DNA from: Filimonas effusa
GTDB lineage: Bacteria > Bacteroidota > Bacteroidia > Chitinophagales > Chitinophagaceae
Assembly (NCBI RefSeq): GCF_004118675.1
Contig: NZ_SDHZ01000002.1
Coordinates: forward strand, 1,240,001 to 1,304,000
Direction: 5' to 3'
Length of the DNA stretch: 64,000 nt
Shown here: in pieces, positions 53,929 through 63,051 of the stretch
Layout of the letters: each line of letters starts with the position of its first letter
Position numbering within the stretch: position 1 is the first letter of the stretch
Translations under genes and position numbers: made by a program
Notes under the pieces: generated by a model
Told to the model about the DNA's origin: nothing
Database searches by the model: none
What the model saw: only the letters and a program-made list of their open reading frames with translations

Positions 53929-55071
53929 TTACAATATTTCGGCGAGAGTATCCTGCAGGTATTTTTGCTGTAGCTTCTCTTGCTCAATACGCCCGTTCAC
54001 GGCTGCCAGTTTCTGATATGCCGCTCTTTCTGGCAGCGTCAGAAAAGGCAATAAACGATTTTGATAAACAGCAGGCTGTTTCAACATTTCCCGTTCATGA
54101 GCCAGTACTGCCTTTTCATCCATCAAGAGGCTTTGTACATGAGGATAGAGTTCTCTGAAATTGTTGAGCATCAGGAAGCCGTCTTCGTCCAGGTCGCCCC
54201 AATAGAACAGGCGAGTACGATTTAACAGGGGAATCTGGCGAAGCAGGGACAAGGCTTTCCCCCATCCACAAACAGCCAGCATGCCGCTGGTTTGGGGCAG
54301 AAGATATAAATTTGTTTCATTTTCGACGACACAGACAGCATCCAGTTCCCAGGACAATTTTCGCATACCATCGGGGCTTAGGCCCAATACTTCCATGCCG
54401 TGGGTGTACATCTCAGCCAATGTGGGATCCAGCCATCTTGCCGGGTACAAAAAAGGCTTTTGAGCCATTCCGAATGCGGCTTCCAAGCTTATTGCAGGCA
54501 AAGAAACCGTTTCGGGTAGCAGGTGCTTTAAGATAGAAAGTAGTACAGGTTCGTGGGTTTTTATAAACTTGGTATGTACAGCAACAGGCAAGCTCCTGAG
54601 GTATTGCCCCTTTACATCGTGATTTAACAGAAATGTAAGCACTTCTTTCAGGCCGTTCCATTCGGGTTGCAGTTCGAGCACACGGCGGGGCTGAGCAGCG
54701 AGCCATACACGAAGACGATCATCCCACTGCAAGATTTCTTTTAGCTGCGTCCTGAACAGATCCAGTTCATTTGTTTTATCCAAAAGTGCAACCAAATCAT
54801 CTTCGGTTTGAACCGTTAACCTTGCGGGCCATTTTTGTTTGCCCAATTTTTTACTATTCCAGTCTTCCCAATCAATTAGCCAACCCTGGATGCTGCCGCT
54901 TTTTTCATGCGCCTGGAATAGCCGTATCCGTTCATGCAATTCTTTTGTAGTTTCAGGCCGCTTTTTCCCACCAAACAATATAATTACCTCAAAAGGCTGT
55001 TCCATTATCAGGCGTCTCAAGTGAGACTGGTAATGCTTCTCCAATTGCGATATATATTGATCTATCAACAT
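53929..55071 (-). CDS. jetD: Wadjet JetD nuclease (DUF3322/DUF2220)
   Basis: This 380-residue protein has an N-terminal DUF3322-type region and a C-terminal DUF2220 region with a topoisomerase-VI/TOPRIM core. The metal-binding DxD is Asp293 and Asp295 in FYWGDLDEDGF, and an upstream Glu lies in VCVVENETNLY. JetD is the nuclease that cuts plasmid DNA after loop extrusion by JetABC in type I Wadjet. Its ATG overlaps the jetC stop by one base (TGATG). It is intact, and all motifs expected for cleavage are present. Confidence 0.94.
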   Translation of the reverse strand: MLIDQYISQLEKHYQSHLRRLIMEQPFEVIILFGGKKRPETTKELHERIRLFQAHEKSGSIQGWLIDWEDWNSKKLGKQKWPARLTVQTEDDLVALLDKTNELDLFRTQLKEILQWDDRLRVWLAAQPRRVLELQPEWNGLKEVLTFLLNHDVKGQYLRSLPVAVHTKFIKTHEPVLLSILKHLLPETVSLPAISLEAAFGMAQKPFLYPARWLDPTLAEMYTHGMEVLGLSPDGMRKLSWELDAVCVVENETNLYLLPQTSGMLAVCGWGKALSLLRQIPLLNRTRLFYWGDLDEDGFLMLNNFRELYPHVQSLLMDEKAVLAHEREMLKQPAVYQNRLLPFLTLPERAAYQKLAAVNGRIEQEKLQQKYLQDTLAEIL

Positions 55072-58000
55072 CAGGCGGCATTTTCATCTATCTTTTCCTT
55101 TAGTTCTTTCATAGTCATGTTATACATTTCACTGTGACGGTTGTTGATACGCTGCGCCAGGTGCACGTGTGCTATAAAGTCCTGAACGATCTGGATTTTG
55201 TCGCTTGGCGTTACTACCAGCAGTTGCAGATGCAGTTGTTTACACAGTTCCATGAGGTAGGTTGCTTTTTCTTCGTCCTGGTTGCTAAAGCTTTCATCCA
55301 CGGCGATGAACCTGAGGCTTTTGCTATTGCTTCCTTCGCGGGTAATACCGAACTGGTAGGCGATGGCACTACAAAGGATGGTATAGGTAAGCTGCGCTTT
55401 TTCGCCACCGGAGAGCTGGCCCATCTGGCGGTAAGTTTTTTTCAACTCATCTGTATTGCGGAACTTTTCATCGGCCCAAAATTCAAACCAATTGCGCACA
55501 TCAAGCACTTTCGCGCGGTAGGCTTCGCTTTCGTCGAGGCTGGCGATGAGGGGTTGCACTTTACTACGGAAGTGAAATGCTTTTTCATCAAAGCTGTTCT
55601 GCTGCCAGTTTGCTGCCTGCGGCAATGCTTCGAGGAGTTTGTACTTAAATTCCTTTACAGTTGTATCATTTACCGGGCGACGTCCCAGCTGGATATAGGT
55701 ATCGGGGAGACGGTTAAAATTGATGGCGCTCAGAGAACGGTTTAGCTTGTCGACGCTGCCGGTAATATTTCTTTCCCAGCTTTCGAGCTCTTCGTTCAAC
55801 TCGCCCATTTTGTACACCATCGTTTCATGGAGGTAGCGTTCAAAGTCTTTTTTGAAGCGGGGCAGGTTTTCCGATTCGAGTTTATCGAGCCATTCGATGT
55901 ATTCGATGGTATAGGCGGCGTCGTCGGGCAGTTGCTGCACATCGCCTATCCAGTCGGGAAAACGCTGCTGGATATCAGTAGATGGGCTTTTGATACGGTT
56001 GATACTTTTATTCAATTGCGTTTCTTCCCTGTGTACAGTCTCGTTCAACCTATCAATACCAGCTTCTACCTGTTGCTTTATTTTCTGGTAAATCTGGCTG
56101 ATATTATCCAGCGCAAGGCTGGCTGTTTGCTCTGCGTAGCGCTGTTGAAAAGAGAGCAATTTATCTTTATCCTCCTCTTGTAACAGTTGCAGCATTACCT
56201 GAAGTCCGTTCAATTCGGATTGCCATTGTTCTACCTTCATTTCCTCGAACCCTTGTGCTTTTGTAAGCCCGGCACGCTCCAGCTCCGAAGCGTTACGCTT
56301 CTCCTGAATTTCTTCAAGCTGCCTGGTCAATGCTTTGAGCTGATTATTGCTCTGGCTCAAGGATTTTGCCTGTTCTTCAATGTTATGAACAGCGCGTTGC
56401 AAGGCTGCAACGTCTATTGTAATGAAGCCGCTATGCTGATCGATATTATTCATGGCTACCATTTCCTTATCAAGTCGTTCCTTTTTGCGTTTACAACGCT
56501 GTAAGGTTTCTTCAGCCAAGGCAATGGCATCGGCAAGCTGGTTTCTTTTATGTATAAGGGATTCTTTCTTTCGTTCATTATTCCAGCCCATTACATAGCT
56601 TCCCGCATCGTTCCTCTCGGGACGGTCGTCTTTTTCATGGCGATCCCGGTTTTTGATAAGTCCGTTAAGGGTGATTGCTTTATCGTAACGATCCAGGGCC
56701 TTTTCATCTTCCAGGCAAATATGCTCGAACTGGCGAATCAGTTGTTGTTCCACCCACCCGGTAAGCGGGTGTTCGGGATGGAAGTCCAGTTTATGGAATA
56801 CAGTATCTTCTTCGGCATACTGGTGCAGGGCTATGTCGGCAACATGATAATAGACAAGACGGGCTCTGAGATTAGTATTGTTGACGAACCTGTTTACCTT
56901 TTTATAATGCCTGGTAGGGATTAACAAGCGCAAGGCGAATCCATGCAGCAGTTTTTCCAATGCGGGCTGCCAGGCCATTTCTTCTGCTTTCACCTGCATG
57001 AGTTCGCCCGCGAAGGGTAATTCGTCGGGATCAATTTTCAATGCATCGCATACCTCTCTTCGCAGACGGATCAGGTTACCGGGTATATTGTTCTTTGTGT
57101 GAAGCAAGAGGTTAAGTTCCGCTTCTATCCGCTCCTTTTCCCTGGCGCTATTGATGGATATGTTTCTACTGTCAAAATCATCGTCACTGTTGAGTCTGCT
57201 TTCTCTTTCTATACGTAAACCAGCTTTATGCGCTTCGGCTTTGATACGTTTATAACTTGCTTCATCTACCGCATTCACTTCATTAATGCGCAAAGTATTG
57301 CACCAATCGGAGAAAAGAGTAAGATGTTTTTCAGCCAGCAGCAATCGTCCCTTTGTTTCCTCCAGCTCTTTTTCCAATTGCTGTAACCGTTGTCCTGCTT
57401 TATTTTGTTCTACCTGATTACGGGTTTGGCGCTCTTGCTCAATGAGATTATCTATTTGCGTTTTTGAGGCATCAATCTTTTGTTGCAGCTCATTAAGCAG
57501 GCGACGGGATTCACTTACTGCTTCCTGCAGCAGGTGGTGTTTGGTATAGCTATGCCAGATGGCGGCTATTTCATTTTCCTGCTTCAGCTGCTGCAGTTGC
57601 TGCAGGTTTTGCTGGAAGCTGTTATAAAGTGTACCCAAAGGCTGTAGTAGCGCTATCTGCTGTTCTACCTTTTCGATATTACGCTGGGCTTCGAGGAGGG
57701 TACCCAGGTGTTTTTTCAGATCGAGGAACTGCTCTTCCATATTACGTGGTTCGAGCATGTGCGTTCTGATAAACTCGTCCAGATTACCAAGCACTTTGAT
57801 GCCGACAGTCTGGTTGAAGAGACTAAGCGCCTGCAGGCTTTGCATACCCAGTACTTCTGTAAGCCTTTGTGCATAGGCTCCTGCGGCAGAGAACCATTCT
57901 ACCTGTTTACGGGAGCCTTTGTTATACTGCTGATCTATTCTTTTCTTCCAGGCACCACTAAGATCAAAGGGTTTGAAGTCGTCCTCGATACGAAGCGCTT

Positions 58001-58463
58001 TGTGGGCTACTGCGAAAACCCTTTTCATTTCACCATTTGTGAAATAGCGTACCTGGAACAATGTTACCAGCTGCTGGGCTTCATTGGCAAAGTGTGCCAG
58101 CAGGATGCTGTAAGCTTCATCCTTGTTTTCGCGCAGGTAGAGGGTTTTGGTAGTGTTGGTGCTTTCGCTGTTCACAGTACCATAGCCACCGAGCACATAG
58201 GTTTCTTCGGTACGATCGCCTTTTTTTTCACTTCCCGAGGACTGGTTGTAGAAGCGGTATTTCTTTTCCGGAACGATCAAGGTAAGCAGGGCATCTACAA
58301 AAGTAGTTTTGCCGCTACCGTTGGAGCCGGTAAGTAATGAGGTTTCGCCACCAGGCCGGATGCTGTGGATCACTTCGTCGAAAGTGCCCCAGTTAAACAC
58401 CTCCATATATTGAAGCCGAAAGCCTGATTTATGACTGTCGGTGCTGAATACGTTTAGTTGCAT
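55071..58463 (-). CDS. jetC: Wadjet JetC SMC-like ATPase
   Basis: This 1,130-residue SMC-family ATPase has Walker A GSNGSGKT at 46-53, a long coiled coil with a central hinge-like part, the ABC signature QLSGGEKAQ (about 1016-1024) and Walker B FIAVDES (about 1052-1058). It is the DNA-loop extruding motor of type I Wadjet, resembling MukB. The start overlaps the end of jetB by 35 bp. All ATPase motifs are intact. The short interhead coiled-coil arms and MukB-like length fit Wadjet rather than chromosomal condensin. Confidence 0.95.
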   Translation of the reverse strand: MQLNVFSTDSHKSGFRLQYMEVFNWGTFDEVIHSIRPGGETSLLTGSNGSGKTTFVDALLTLIVPEKKYRFYNQSSGSEKKGDRTEETYVLGGYGTVNSESTNTTKTLYLRENKDEAYSILLAHFANEAQQLVTLFQVRYFTNGEMKRVFAVAHKALRIEDDFKPFDLSGAWKKRIDQQYNKGSRKQVEWFSAAGAYAQRLTEVLGMQSLQALSLFNQTVGIKVLGNLDEFIRTHMLEPRNMEEQFLDLKKHLGTLLEAQRNIEKVEQQIALLQPLGTLYNSFQQNLQQLQQLKQENEIAAIWHSYTKHHLLQEAVSESRRLLNELQQKIDASKTQIDNLIEQERQTRNQVEQNKAGQRLQQLEKELEETKGRLLLAEKHLTLFSDWCNTLRINEVNAVDEASYKRIKAEAHKAGLRIERESRLNSDDDFDSRNISINSAREKERIEAELNLLLHTKNNIPGNLIRLRREVCDALKIDPDELPFAGELMQVKAEEMAWQPALEKLLHGFALRLLIPTRHYKKVNRFVNNTNLRARLVYYHVADIALHQYAEEDTVFHKLDFHPEHPLTGWVEQQLIRQFEHICLEDEKALDRYDKAITLNGLIKNRDRHEKDDRPERNDAGSYVMGWNNERKKESLIHKRNQLADAIALAEETLQRCKRKKERLDKEMVAMNNIDQHSGFITIDVAALQRAVHNIEEQAKSLSQSNNQLKALTRQLEEIQEKRNASELERAGLTKAQGFEEMKVEQWQSELNGLQVMLQLLQEEDKDKLLSFQQRYAEQTASLALDNISQIYQKIKQQVEAGIDRLNETVHREETQLNKSINRIKSPSTDIQQRFPDWIGDVQQLPDDAAYTIEYIEWLDKLESENLPRFKKDFERYLHETMVYKMGELNEELESWERNITGSVDKLNRSLSAINFNRLPDTYIQLGRRPVNDTTVKEFKYKLLEALPQAANWQQNSFDEKAFHFRSKVQPLIASLDESEAYRAKVLDVRNWFEFWADEKFRNTDELKKTYRQMGQLSGGEKAQLTYTILCSAIAYQFGITREGSNSKSLRFIAVDESFSNQDEEKATYLMELCKQLHLQLLVVTPSDKIQIVQDFIAHVHLAQRINNRHSEMYNMTMKELKEKIDENAA

Positions 58464-59031
58464 GCTCGCTTAGTTGTTGCTTAAACTGATCTAATACTTC
58501 GCCATCGACCCTGGCTTTGATGATCTTTTTGATGCGAAACTTCTGTTCGTCGGCGAGATCGTTGTTCTCTATCCTGTCGAGGAAGCCGTTTTCTTCGGCG
58601 CGATCAATTAACCTGTCGAGTTCTTTTATGAATTTAACGCGGCTGGCATTTTCTTTAAAAAAGAGTTCGGCGTATTCTTTTATCTCGCGGCGCTTTTTTA
58701 TAAGCTCCCTGTTGGTCACCTCTCCTACTTCAAACTCTGCCATCATATCGCGAAGCAATACCAGCAAGACACTTTCGTCGTAAGTAAGGGGGCGGCGCTG
58801 CATCCAGCTTACACCGGCCTCCTCTTCTTCGGCCGTGGTATGCCGGAGGTAAGCATAACCATCTTCTTCATCCAATACCAGGGTAAGGCCCAACTGGCGA
58901 ACAAAAGAAGAGAGTTCTATCTTGTACTGAAGCAGTTTTTCCCAGGTGGATTTTTCCACATATTCTACGGGGCCTTTCAGCAGTTTGATGAAGACCGGTG
59001 TATAGGGTATTATCTTATCCGGAATATTCAT
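58429..59031 (-). CDS. jetB: Wadjet JetB (DUF4194, MukE-like)
   Basis: This 200-residue protein of the DUF4194 family serves as the MukE-like KITE subunit in Wadjet. Visible family features include YDESVLLVLLRDMMAEFEVGEV, EIKEYAELFFKENASRVKFIKELDRLIDRAEENGFL and the basic KKIIKARVD end. It bridges JetA and the JetC heads. It begins 36 bp after jetA and overlaps jetC by 35 bp, so the operon is tightly packed. Confidence 0.92.
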   Translation of the reverse strand: MNIPDKIIPYTPVFIKLLKGPVEYVEKSTWEKLLQYKIELSSFVRQLGLTLVLDEEDGYAYLRHTTAEEEEAGVSWMQRRPLTYDESVLLVLLRDMMAEFEVGEVTNRELIKKRREIKEYAELFFKENASRVKFIKELDRLIDRAEENGFLDRIENNDLADEQKFRIKKIIKARVDGEVLDQFKQQLSEHATKRIQHRQS

Positions 59032-59067
59032 ATCAAGTAATAGTATCTTTAATAATGAAAGGTGCGC

Positions 59068-60537
59068 TTATTTACTAAATAACAGATAAGGCACTTCCAG
59101 GAATTTTGTTTGCTCTTTGTTTACAGGGATATGTTCAGAGATGTTTTTCATGATCTGAACCCTGCTACCCTTATCGCGCAGGAAACTATAATAAGCCACG
59201 ATTTCGGCTACGCCGTTTTCGAGGCCTGTTTTTTCAATGATCTCTTTCAGGGTAGCAGTTTGCTGTTGTTTCAATACCGTTTCTACCTGGGACCAAAGTT
59301 TTTTCTTATCTACAAAGCTGGTATTAAGGAGGCGGTTAAAACGCTCCATATCACCTATCTTTTCTTCACTGGCCAGGGGTTGTTTCACGGCGCCTGTTGC
59401 CTTCTTTTGTTCTGTGGTCAGTTTCCTGTCCATTACCAGCCTGATCTCCGCCGGCTGCTCTATACTTATGCCGCAGGGAACAGGATCTTCATCGTCCATG
59501 AGTTCAAAGACCAGTTCTTTGATGTTACTGATCTGCTGGCGCAAGCGGCGGTGATAGGCAATTTCTTTTTCGGTGATGATGCGGCTGAGCTTTTCGGCCA
59601 TTTTGTCGTTGGCATCATATACAGAGCGTCCCTGCTGCAGCAACAGGGATTTAATATTCTGAAGGAAATGAAGATCGGCCGGAATTTCTCTTTCTTCAAG
59701 CAATTGGACCAGTTCACCTGTAAGGTTACGCCAGTCTTCCTGTCCTGCCCGGGAGATAAGGAAATCCCAGAAAGCATAGAAGCTTTTACCCTGGTCGCTG
59801 GTACGCAGTGCATCGTACGATTCGAAGGCGTAGCCGAGGATAGCGCCTTTGTTGAGTTCGGCGCGGGTATGTTGTTCTACGATGTTCCGGTGGATCTGTT
59901 TGAAGTTATCTTCCACTTCCCTGAAGTCGCTGACAAGTTCATAGCAAAGGCGGGTGAAGAGTTCGAGACGTTCCTGCACCTGGGCATTACTGTAAACCTC
60001 TACAGGAGCGCCGAGTTCAAGCGCCTTAATTTCCTTATCGATTTCAGCGCGTTTATTTTTCAGTTCTTCGAGGCGGCGTACACGGTCGTCCTCCGTTTTC
60101 TCGACCATATCGCGGAGGGAGGAAAAGAGGATCTTAAAGCGGCTTTCCGTACCTACAAACTGCCGTTTCTGTAAGGATTGGAGCCATTGGAAGACCTTTT
60201 CGGCGTGGGATGACAACTGGTAAATAACCTCTCCATCGGGGCCGGGAAGGTCCTGGAGCAGGCGTTTCTGGACCCAGTTAAGCAGGTATTTGCGTGCGCG
60301 GCTTTCTTCGTCTTCGCCGAACTCGATGCGGGCTTCCTCGATATCTTCGGTGCCTTCGGCATGGAGGCTCAACGCTTCGGCGAGCAGGTTTATCAATTGC
60401 GGTTCCTGGATGGAAAAGAGGTTACCTTCCTTAAAAACCTGGTAAAGAAAGGGCAGCACCCAGTGTGCATTACGCATGCGAAGCATTTGCACAGCGGGTG
60501 CGGTTTCAATAGTAAAAGCGATATCAGTCCCTGCCAT
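59068..60537 (-). CDS. jetA: Wadjet JetA (DUF3375, kleisin/MukF-like)
   Basis: This 489-residue DUF3375 protein starts at the ATG giving MAGTDIAFTIETAPAVQML; longer in-frame starts to 60633 add residues from the upstream gap and are rejected. The family is the MukF-like kleisin. N-terminal winged-helix segments (HWVLPFLYQVFKEGNLFSI) are followed by a helical middle (LEELKNKRAEIDKEIKALE) and a C-terminal winged-helix part. It is the first gene of the jetABCD operon, with a 50-bp gap after a membrane-protein gene on the same strand. Confidence 0.93.
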   Translation of the reverse strand: MAGTDIAFTIETAPAVQMLRMRNAHWVLPFLYQVFKEGNLFSIQEPQLINLLAEALSLHAEGTEDIEEARIEFGEDEESRARKYLLNWVQKRLLQDLPGPDGEVIYQLSSHAEKVFQWLQSLQKRQFVGTESRFKILFSSLRDMVEKTEDDRVRRLEELKNKRAEIDKEIKALELGAPVEVYSNAQVQERLELFTRLCYELVSDFREVEDNFKQIHRNIVEQHTRAELNKGAILGYAFESYDALRTSDQGKSFYAFWDFLISRAGQEDWRNLTGELVQLLEEREIPADLHFLQNIKSLLLQQGRSVYDANDKMAEKLSRIITEKEIAYHRRLRQQISNIKELVFELMDDEDPVPCGISIEQPAEIRLVMDRKLTTEQKKATGAVKQPLASEEKIGDMERFNRLLNTSFVDKKKLWSQVETVLKQQQTATLKEIIEKTGLENGVAEIVAYYSFLRDKGSRVQIMKNISEHIPVNKEQTKFLEVPYLLFSK

Positions 60538-60586
60538 AAGTTTACAAGCTACGGAAAAAGGGGAATGAAGATAGGCAGATTTCCGA

Positions 60587-61204
60587 TTAGCGCACAAAGA
60601 TCCAGCAGAAGAGCAGGAAAAAGGGCAACTCAACTACCAAACCGCAAAGGAGACCTGCGAAGGCGGGATAGCTGTTTTTAAGCGAGCCAGTCCTTTTCAG
60701 CAGCAGGAAAAAAGCGGCAAGTCCTATAAAAGCAGGAATTATCACAAAGCTGTGTGTAAGGCCATAACTCATCCACCAGATATAAACCGAGGAATAGAAA
60801 GAAGCAGCAAAAGGAGGATTGCCGGCCCATTGAAACGGATCCAGATGAAAGATAGCCCCCGTTTGAGCAACAGCAAAAACAAGATATTGGCCAAGTGCTG
60901 CGATGAGCGCTATAAACAGGAATTCACCCCATTTATACCTGCGGCTCCATTTCCAGAACAAAGCGATCATTAATAATGGTAGTGCTACAGACAGACCAAA
61001 AACAATAAGCAGCGATATGTCGGGCCACGTAAAGCTAAAAGGTTGGCTTTTACAGGGGGTAACATATCCGCAGACAGGGAGACGGAGGTGCCAACCAGTT
61101 AACCAGTTTGTAAGAATTATAGCACAAAGGTTAAGGATAACAAAAAGCGGAAAGCTGAAGAAGGCGGCCCAGAAGGCGGGTTGTTTAAGGTATAGTTTTT
61201 TCAT
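60587..61204 (-). CDS. Hypothetical five-to-six-helix membrane protein
   Basis: This is a 205-residue integral membrane protein with hydrophobic stretches near residues 10-35 (FWAAFFSFPLFVILNLCAIILT), 60-85 (ISLLIVFGLSVALPLLMIALF), 92-112, 147-170 (FVIIPAFIGLAAFFLLL) and 185-203 (GLLCGLVVELPFFLLFCWIF). It matches no family I know. It is encoded just before the Wadjet genes on the same strand, but a 50-bp gap and no shared motif argue that the neighbourhood is incidental rather than functional. Confidence 0.7.
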   Translation of the reverse strand: MKKLYLKQPAFWAAFFSFPLFVILNLCAIILTNWLTGWHLRLPVCGYVTPCKSQPFSFTWPDISLLIVFGLSVALPLLMIALFWKWSRRYKWGEFLFIALIAALGQYLVFAVAQTGAIFHLDPFQWAGNPPFAASFYSSVYIWWMSYGLTHSFVIIPAFIGLAAFFLLLKRTGSLKNSYPAFAGLLCGLVVELPFFLLFCWIFVR

Positions 61205-61294
61205 TTTTCAATACTATCTTCTTTCGAAAAGCAGCTATTGACCGTCTGTGGAGTTTAACAAAGGATAATGGGGGTAAACCATGAGATAAATCAG

Positions 61295-61324
61295 TTTCTA
61301 TAACTGGAAATGAATATAGCTTTG
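61295..61324 (+). promoter_or_regulatory. Promoter of tRNA-Lys
   Basis: TTTC at 61295-61298 and the -7 box TAGCTTTG at 61317-61324, 18 bp apart, fit the Bacteroidota pattern. Transcription would start about 33 bp before the tRNA. Confidence 0.55.
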
Positions 61325-61363
61325 CATTATGACGGCTGCTGGTTATACAGCAGTTCTTATTAC

Positions 61364-61436
61364 GACTTCGTAGCTCAGTTGGTAGAGCAACAGACTCTTA
61401 ATCTGTGGGTCCTGAGTTCGAGCCTCAGCGGGGTCA
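61364..61436 (+). tRNA. tRNA-Lys (anticodon CTT)
   Basis: The 73-nt sequence folds into a full cloverleaf. The 7-bp acceptor stem GACTTCG/CGGGGTC includes two G-U pairs. The D arm contains TAGCTCAGTTGGTAGAGCA. The anticodon stem acaga/tctgt encloses the loop CTCTTAA, giving anticodon CTT (61397-61399). The T arm is CTGAGTTCGAGCCTCAG, followed by discriminator A at 61436. CCA is not encoded. Confidence 0.95.
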
Positions 61437-61439
61437 CAA

Positions 61440-61481
61440 AAACGACAACAGGCATCAAATATATGATGCCTGTTGTCGTTT
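61440..61481 (+). terminator. 18-bp perfect hairpin after tRNA-Lys
   Basis: aaacgacaacaggcatca (61440-61457) and its exact reverse complement (61464-61481) flank a 6-nt loop, starting 4 bp after the tRNA. The terminal TTT of the right arm continues into T-rich sequence, fitting a terminator. Confidence 0.85.
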
Positions 61482-61577
61482 ATTGCTATGAGCTTTCCAA
61501 CAAAGCAATTTGGACTTTTAAACAAAATTGCTCAACGGCATCTTGTTTCAACTTTGTGTTATAAAAATTGAGACAAG

Positions 61578-62993
61578 ATGAAAACGATAGACAAGATCTA
61601 TATTAACGGCGCATTTGTAACGCCACATGGCACGGAGCAGTTTACGCTTATTAACCCTACCAATAATACAGTACTTGGGCAGGTTGTGTTAGGTGATGAA
61701 GTTGACGTTAATGCCGCTGTAGCCGCTGCAAAAGCGGCTTTTACTACGTTTTCGCAGACGAGTACTGCGGAGAGAATTGAATACTTACAGGCCCTATATG
61801 ATGCTGTTGCAAAGCGAAGGGATGAGCTAGTATCGGTAATGGTGGAGGAATATGGCGGAACGCTGGCTTTTTGCCGGAGGAGTGTTGCCAACACGCTTGA
61901 AAGCTTCCGGTCGAATATAGCTGTCTTACAGCATTTCCAGTTTGAAAGAATAGTGGGCAGCTCAAGGGTAGTGCTTACGCCTGCAGGGATAGCGGGGATC
62001 ATTACACCATGGAATGCGAGCAACAGTTTTATTTGCGGCAAGCTGAGCACGGCTATTGCGGCGGGCTGCACAGCAGTGATAAAACCGAGCGAGATGAGTG
62101 CCTTACAAACGCAGGTGATCATGGAGTGTTTGCATGAGGCAGGGTTGCCTGCAGGGGTATTCAACATTGTGAATGGCACCGGATCGGTAGTGGGAGCGGC
62201 CATAACGCAGCATCCTGATATCGCCAAGATATCCTTTACCGGTTCTACAGCAGTTGGCAAGAGCATAGCACGTGGAGCGGCCGAGACCATGAAACGCGTG
62301 ACGCTAGAGCTTGGGGGTAAATCGCCTAATATTATCCTGGATGATGCAGACCTGGAAAGCGCTATTCCAAAGATTATTGCTGCCGCCTTTATGAACAGCG
62401 GGCAGGCTTGTATAGCAGGCACAAGATTGTTAGTTCCTGAAAGCAAACAAGACGAAATAAAAGAACTTATAAAGCAAGCTGTAGCACAGGTAGCTGTTGG
62501 CAACCCAGGAGAGGAAGGTACTGCTATAGGCCCCATGGTTAGTATAAAGCAATACGAGCGGGTACAGCATTATATTCAGCTGGGATTAACAGAAGGCGCC
62601 GAGTTAGTTACAGGAGGTACCGGTCATCCAGAGGGACTTGAAGCGGGGAACTTTGTAAAGCCGACCGTTTTTGCCAATGTAAATAATAATATGCGTATTG
62701 CGAGAGAAGAGATCTTCGGGCCGGTTCTATCCATCATTTCTTATGATACAGAAGAAGAAGCTATCAATATCGCAAATGACACCGATTATGGTTTGCAGGC
62801 GTATATCAATACAACCGATGTGCAACGCGGGCGCCGGGTAGCGAATCGTATCAATGCCGGCAGGGTTTTAATCAACGAACTGAAACATGACCCTATGGCT
62901 CCTTTTGGCGGATTCAAGCAATCGGGAATAGGCCGGGAATTTGGGGTGTACGGGCTGGAATCGTACCTGGAGCCGAAGGCAGTTATTGAATAA
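61578..62993 (+). CDS. Aldehyde dehydrogenase (NAD(P)-dependent)
   Basis: This 471-residue ALDH superfamily enzyme has all catalytic residues visible: Asn146 in TPWNAS, Lys169 in VIKPSE, Glu244 in TLELGGKSP and the nucleophile Cys278 in GQACIAGT. NAD-binding TGSTAVGKSIA follows the canonical spacing. It oxidises an aldehyde to the acid; the substrate cannot be told from motifs. It is followed 58 bp later by an AraC regulator on the same strand. The start ATG lies 142 bp after the tRNA-Lys gene. Confidence 0.95.
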   Translation: MKTIDKIYINGAFVTPHGTEQFTLINPTNNTVLGQVVLGDEVDVNAAVAAAKAAFTTFSQTSTAERIEYLQALYDAVAKRRDELVSVMVEEYGGTLAFCRRSVANTLESFRSNIAVLQHFQFERIVGSSRVVLTPAGIAGIITPWNASNSFICGKLSTAIAAGCTAVIKPSEMSALQTQVIMECLHEAGLPAGVFNIVNGTGSVVGAAITQHPDIAKISFTGSTAVGKSIARGAAETMKRVTLELGGKSPNIILDDADLESAIPKIIAAAFMNSGQACIAGTRLLVPESKQDEIKELIKQAVAQVAVGNPGEEGTAIGPMVSIKQYERVQHYIQLGLTEGAELVTGGTGHPEGLEAGNFVKPTVFANVNNNMRIAREEIFGPVLSIISYDTEEEAINIANDTDYGLQAYINTTDVQRGRRVANRINAGRVLINELKHDPMAPFGGFKQSGIGREFGVYGLESYLEPKAVIE

Positions 62994-63051
62994 TAAGTCC
63001 GGCGCTTAAAGTAGCTGCAGGTATTAGTACATTTGAAACAGCAATAGTTAT

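Noticed and set aside
61364-61436. Integration site for a mobile island carrying Wadjet
   Set aside because: No integrase, transposase or duplicated tRNA 3' end was found in the window, so mobility is not supported.
61598-62536. 312-residue minus-strand open frame over the aldehyde dehydrogenase gene
   Set aside because: It lies opposite an intact ALDH gene with all catalytic motifs, has no recognisable domain, and its composition (runs of Ser, Pro and Ala) is typical of an antisense shadow.
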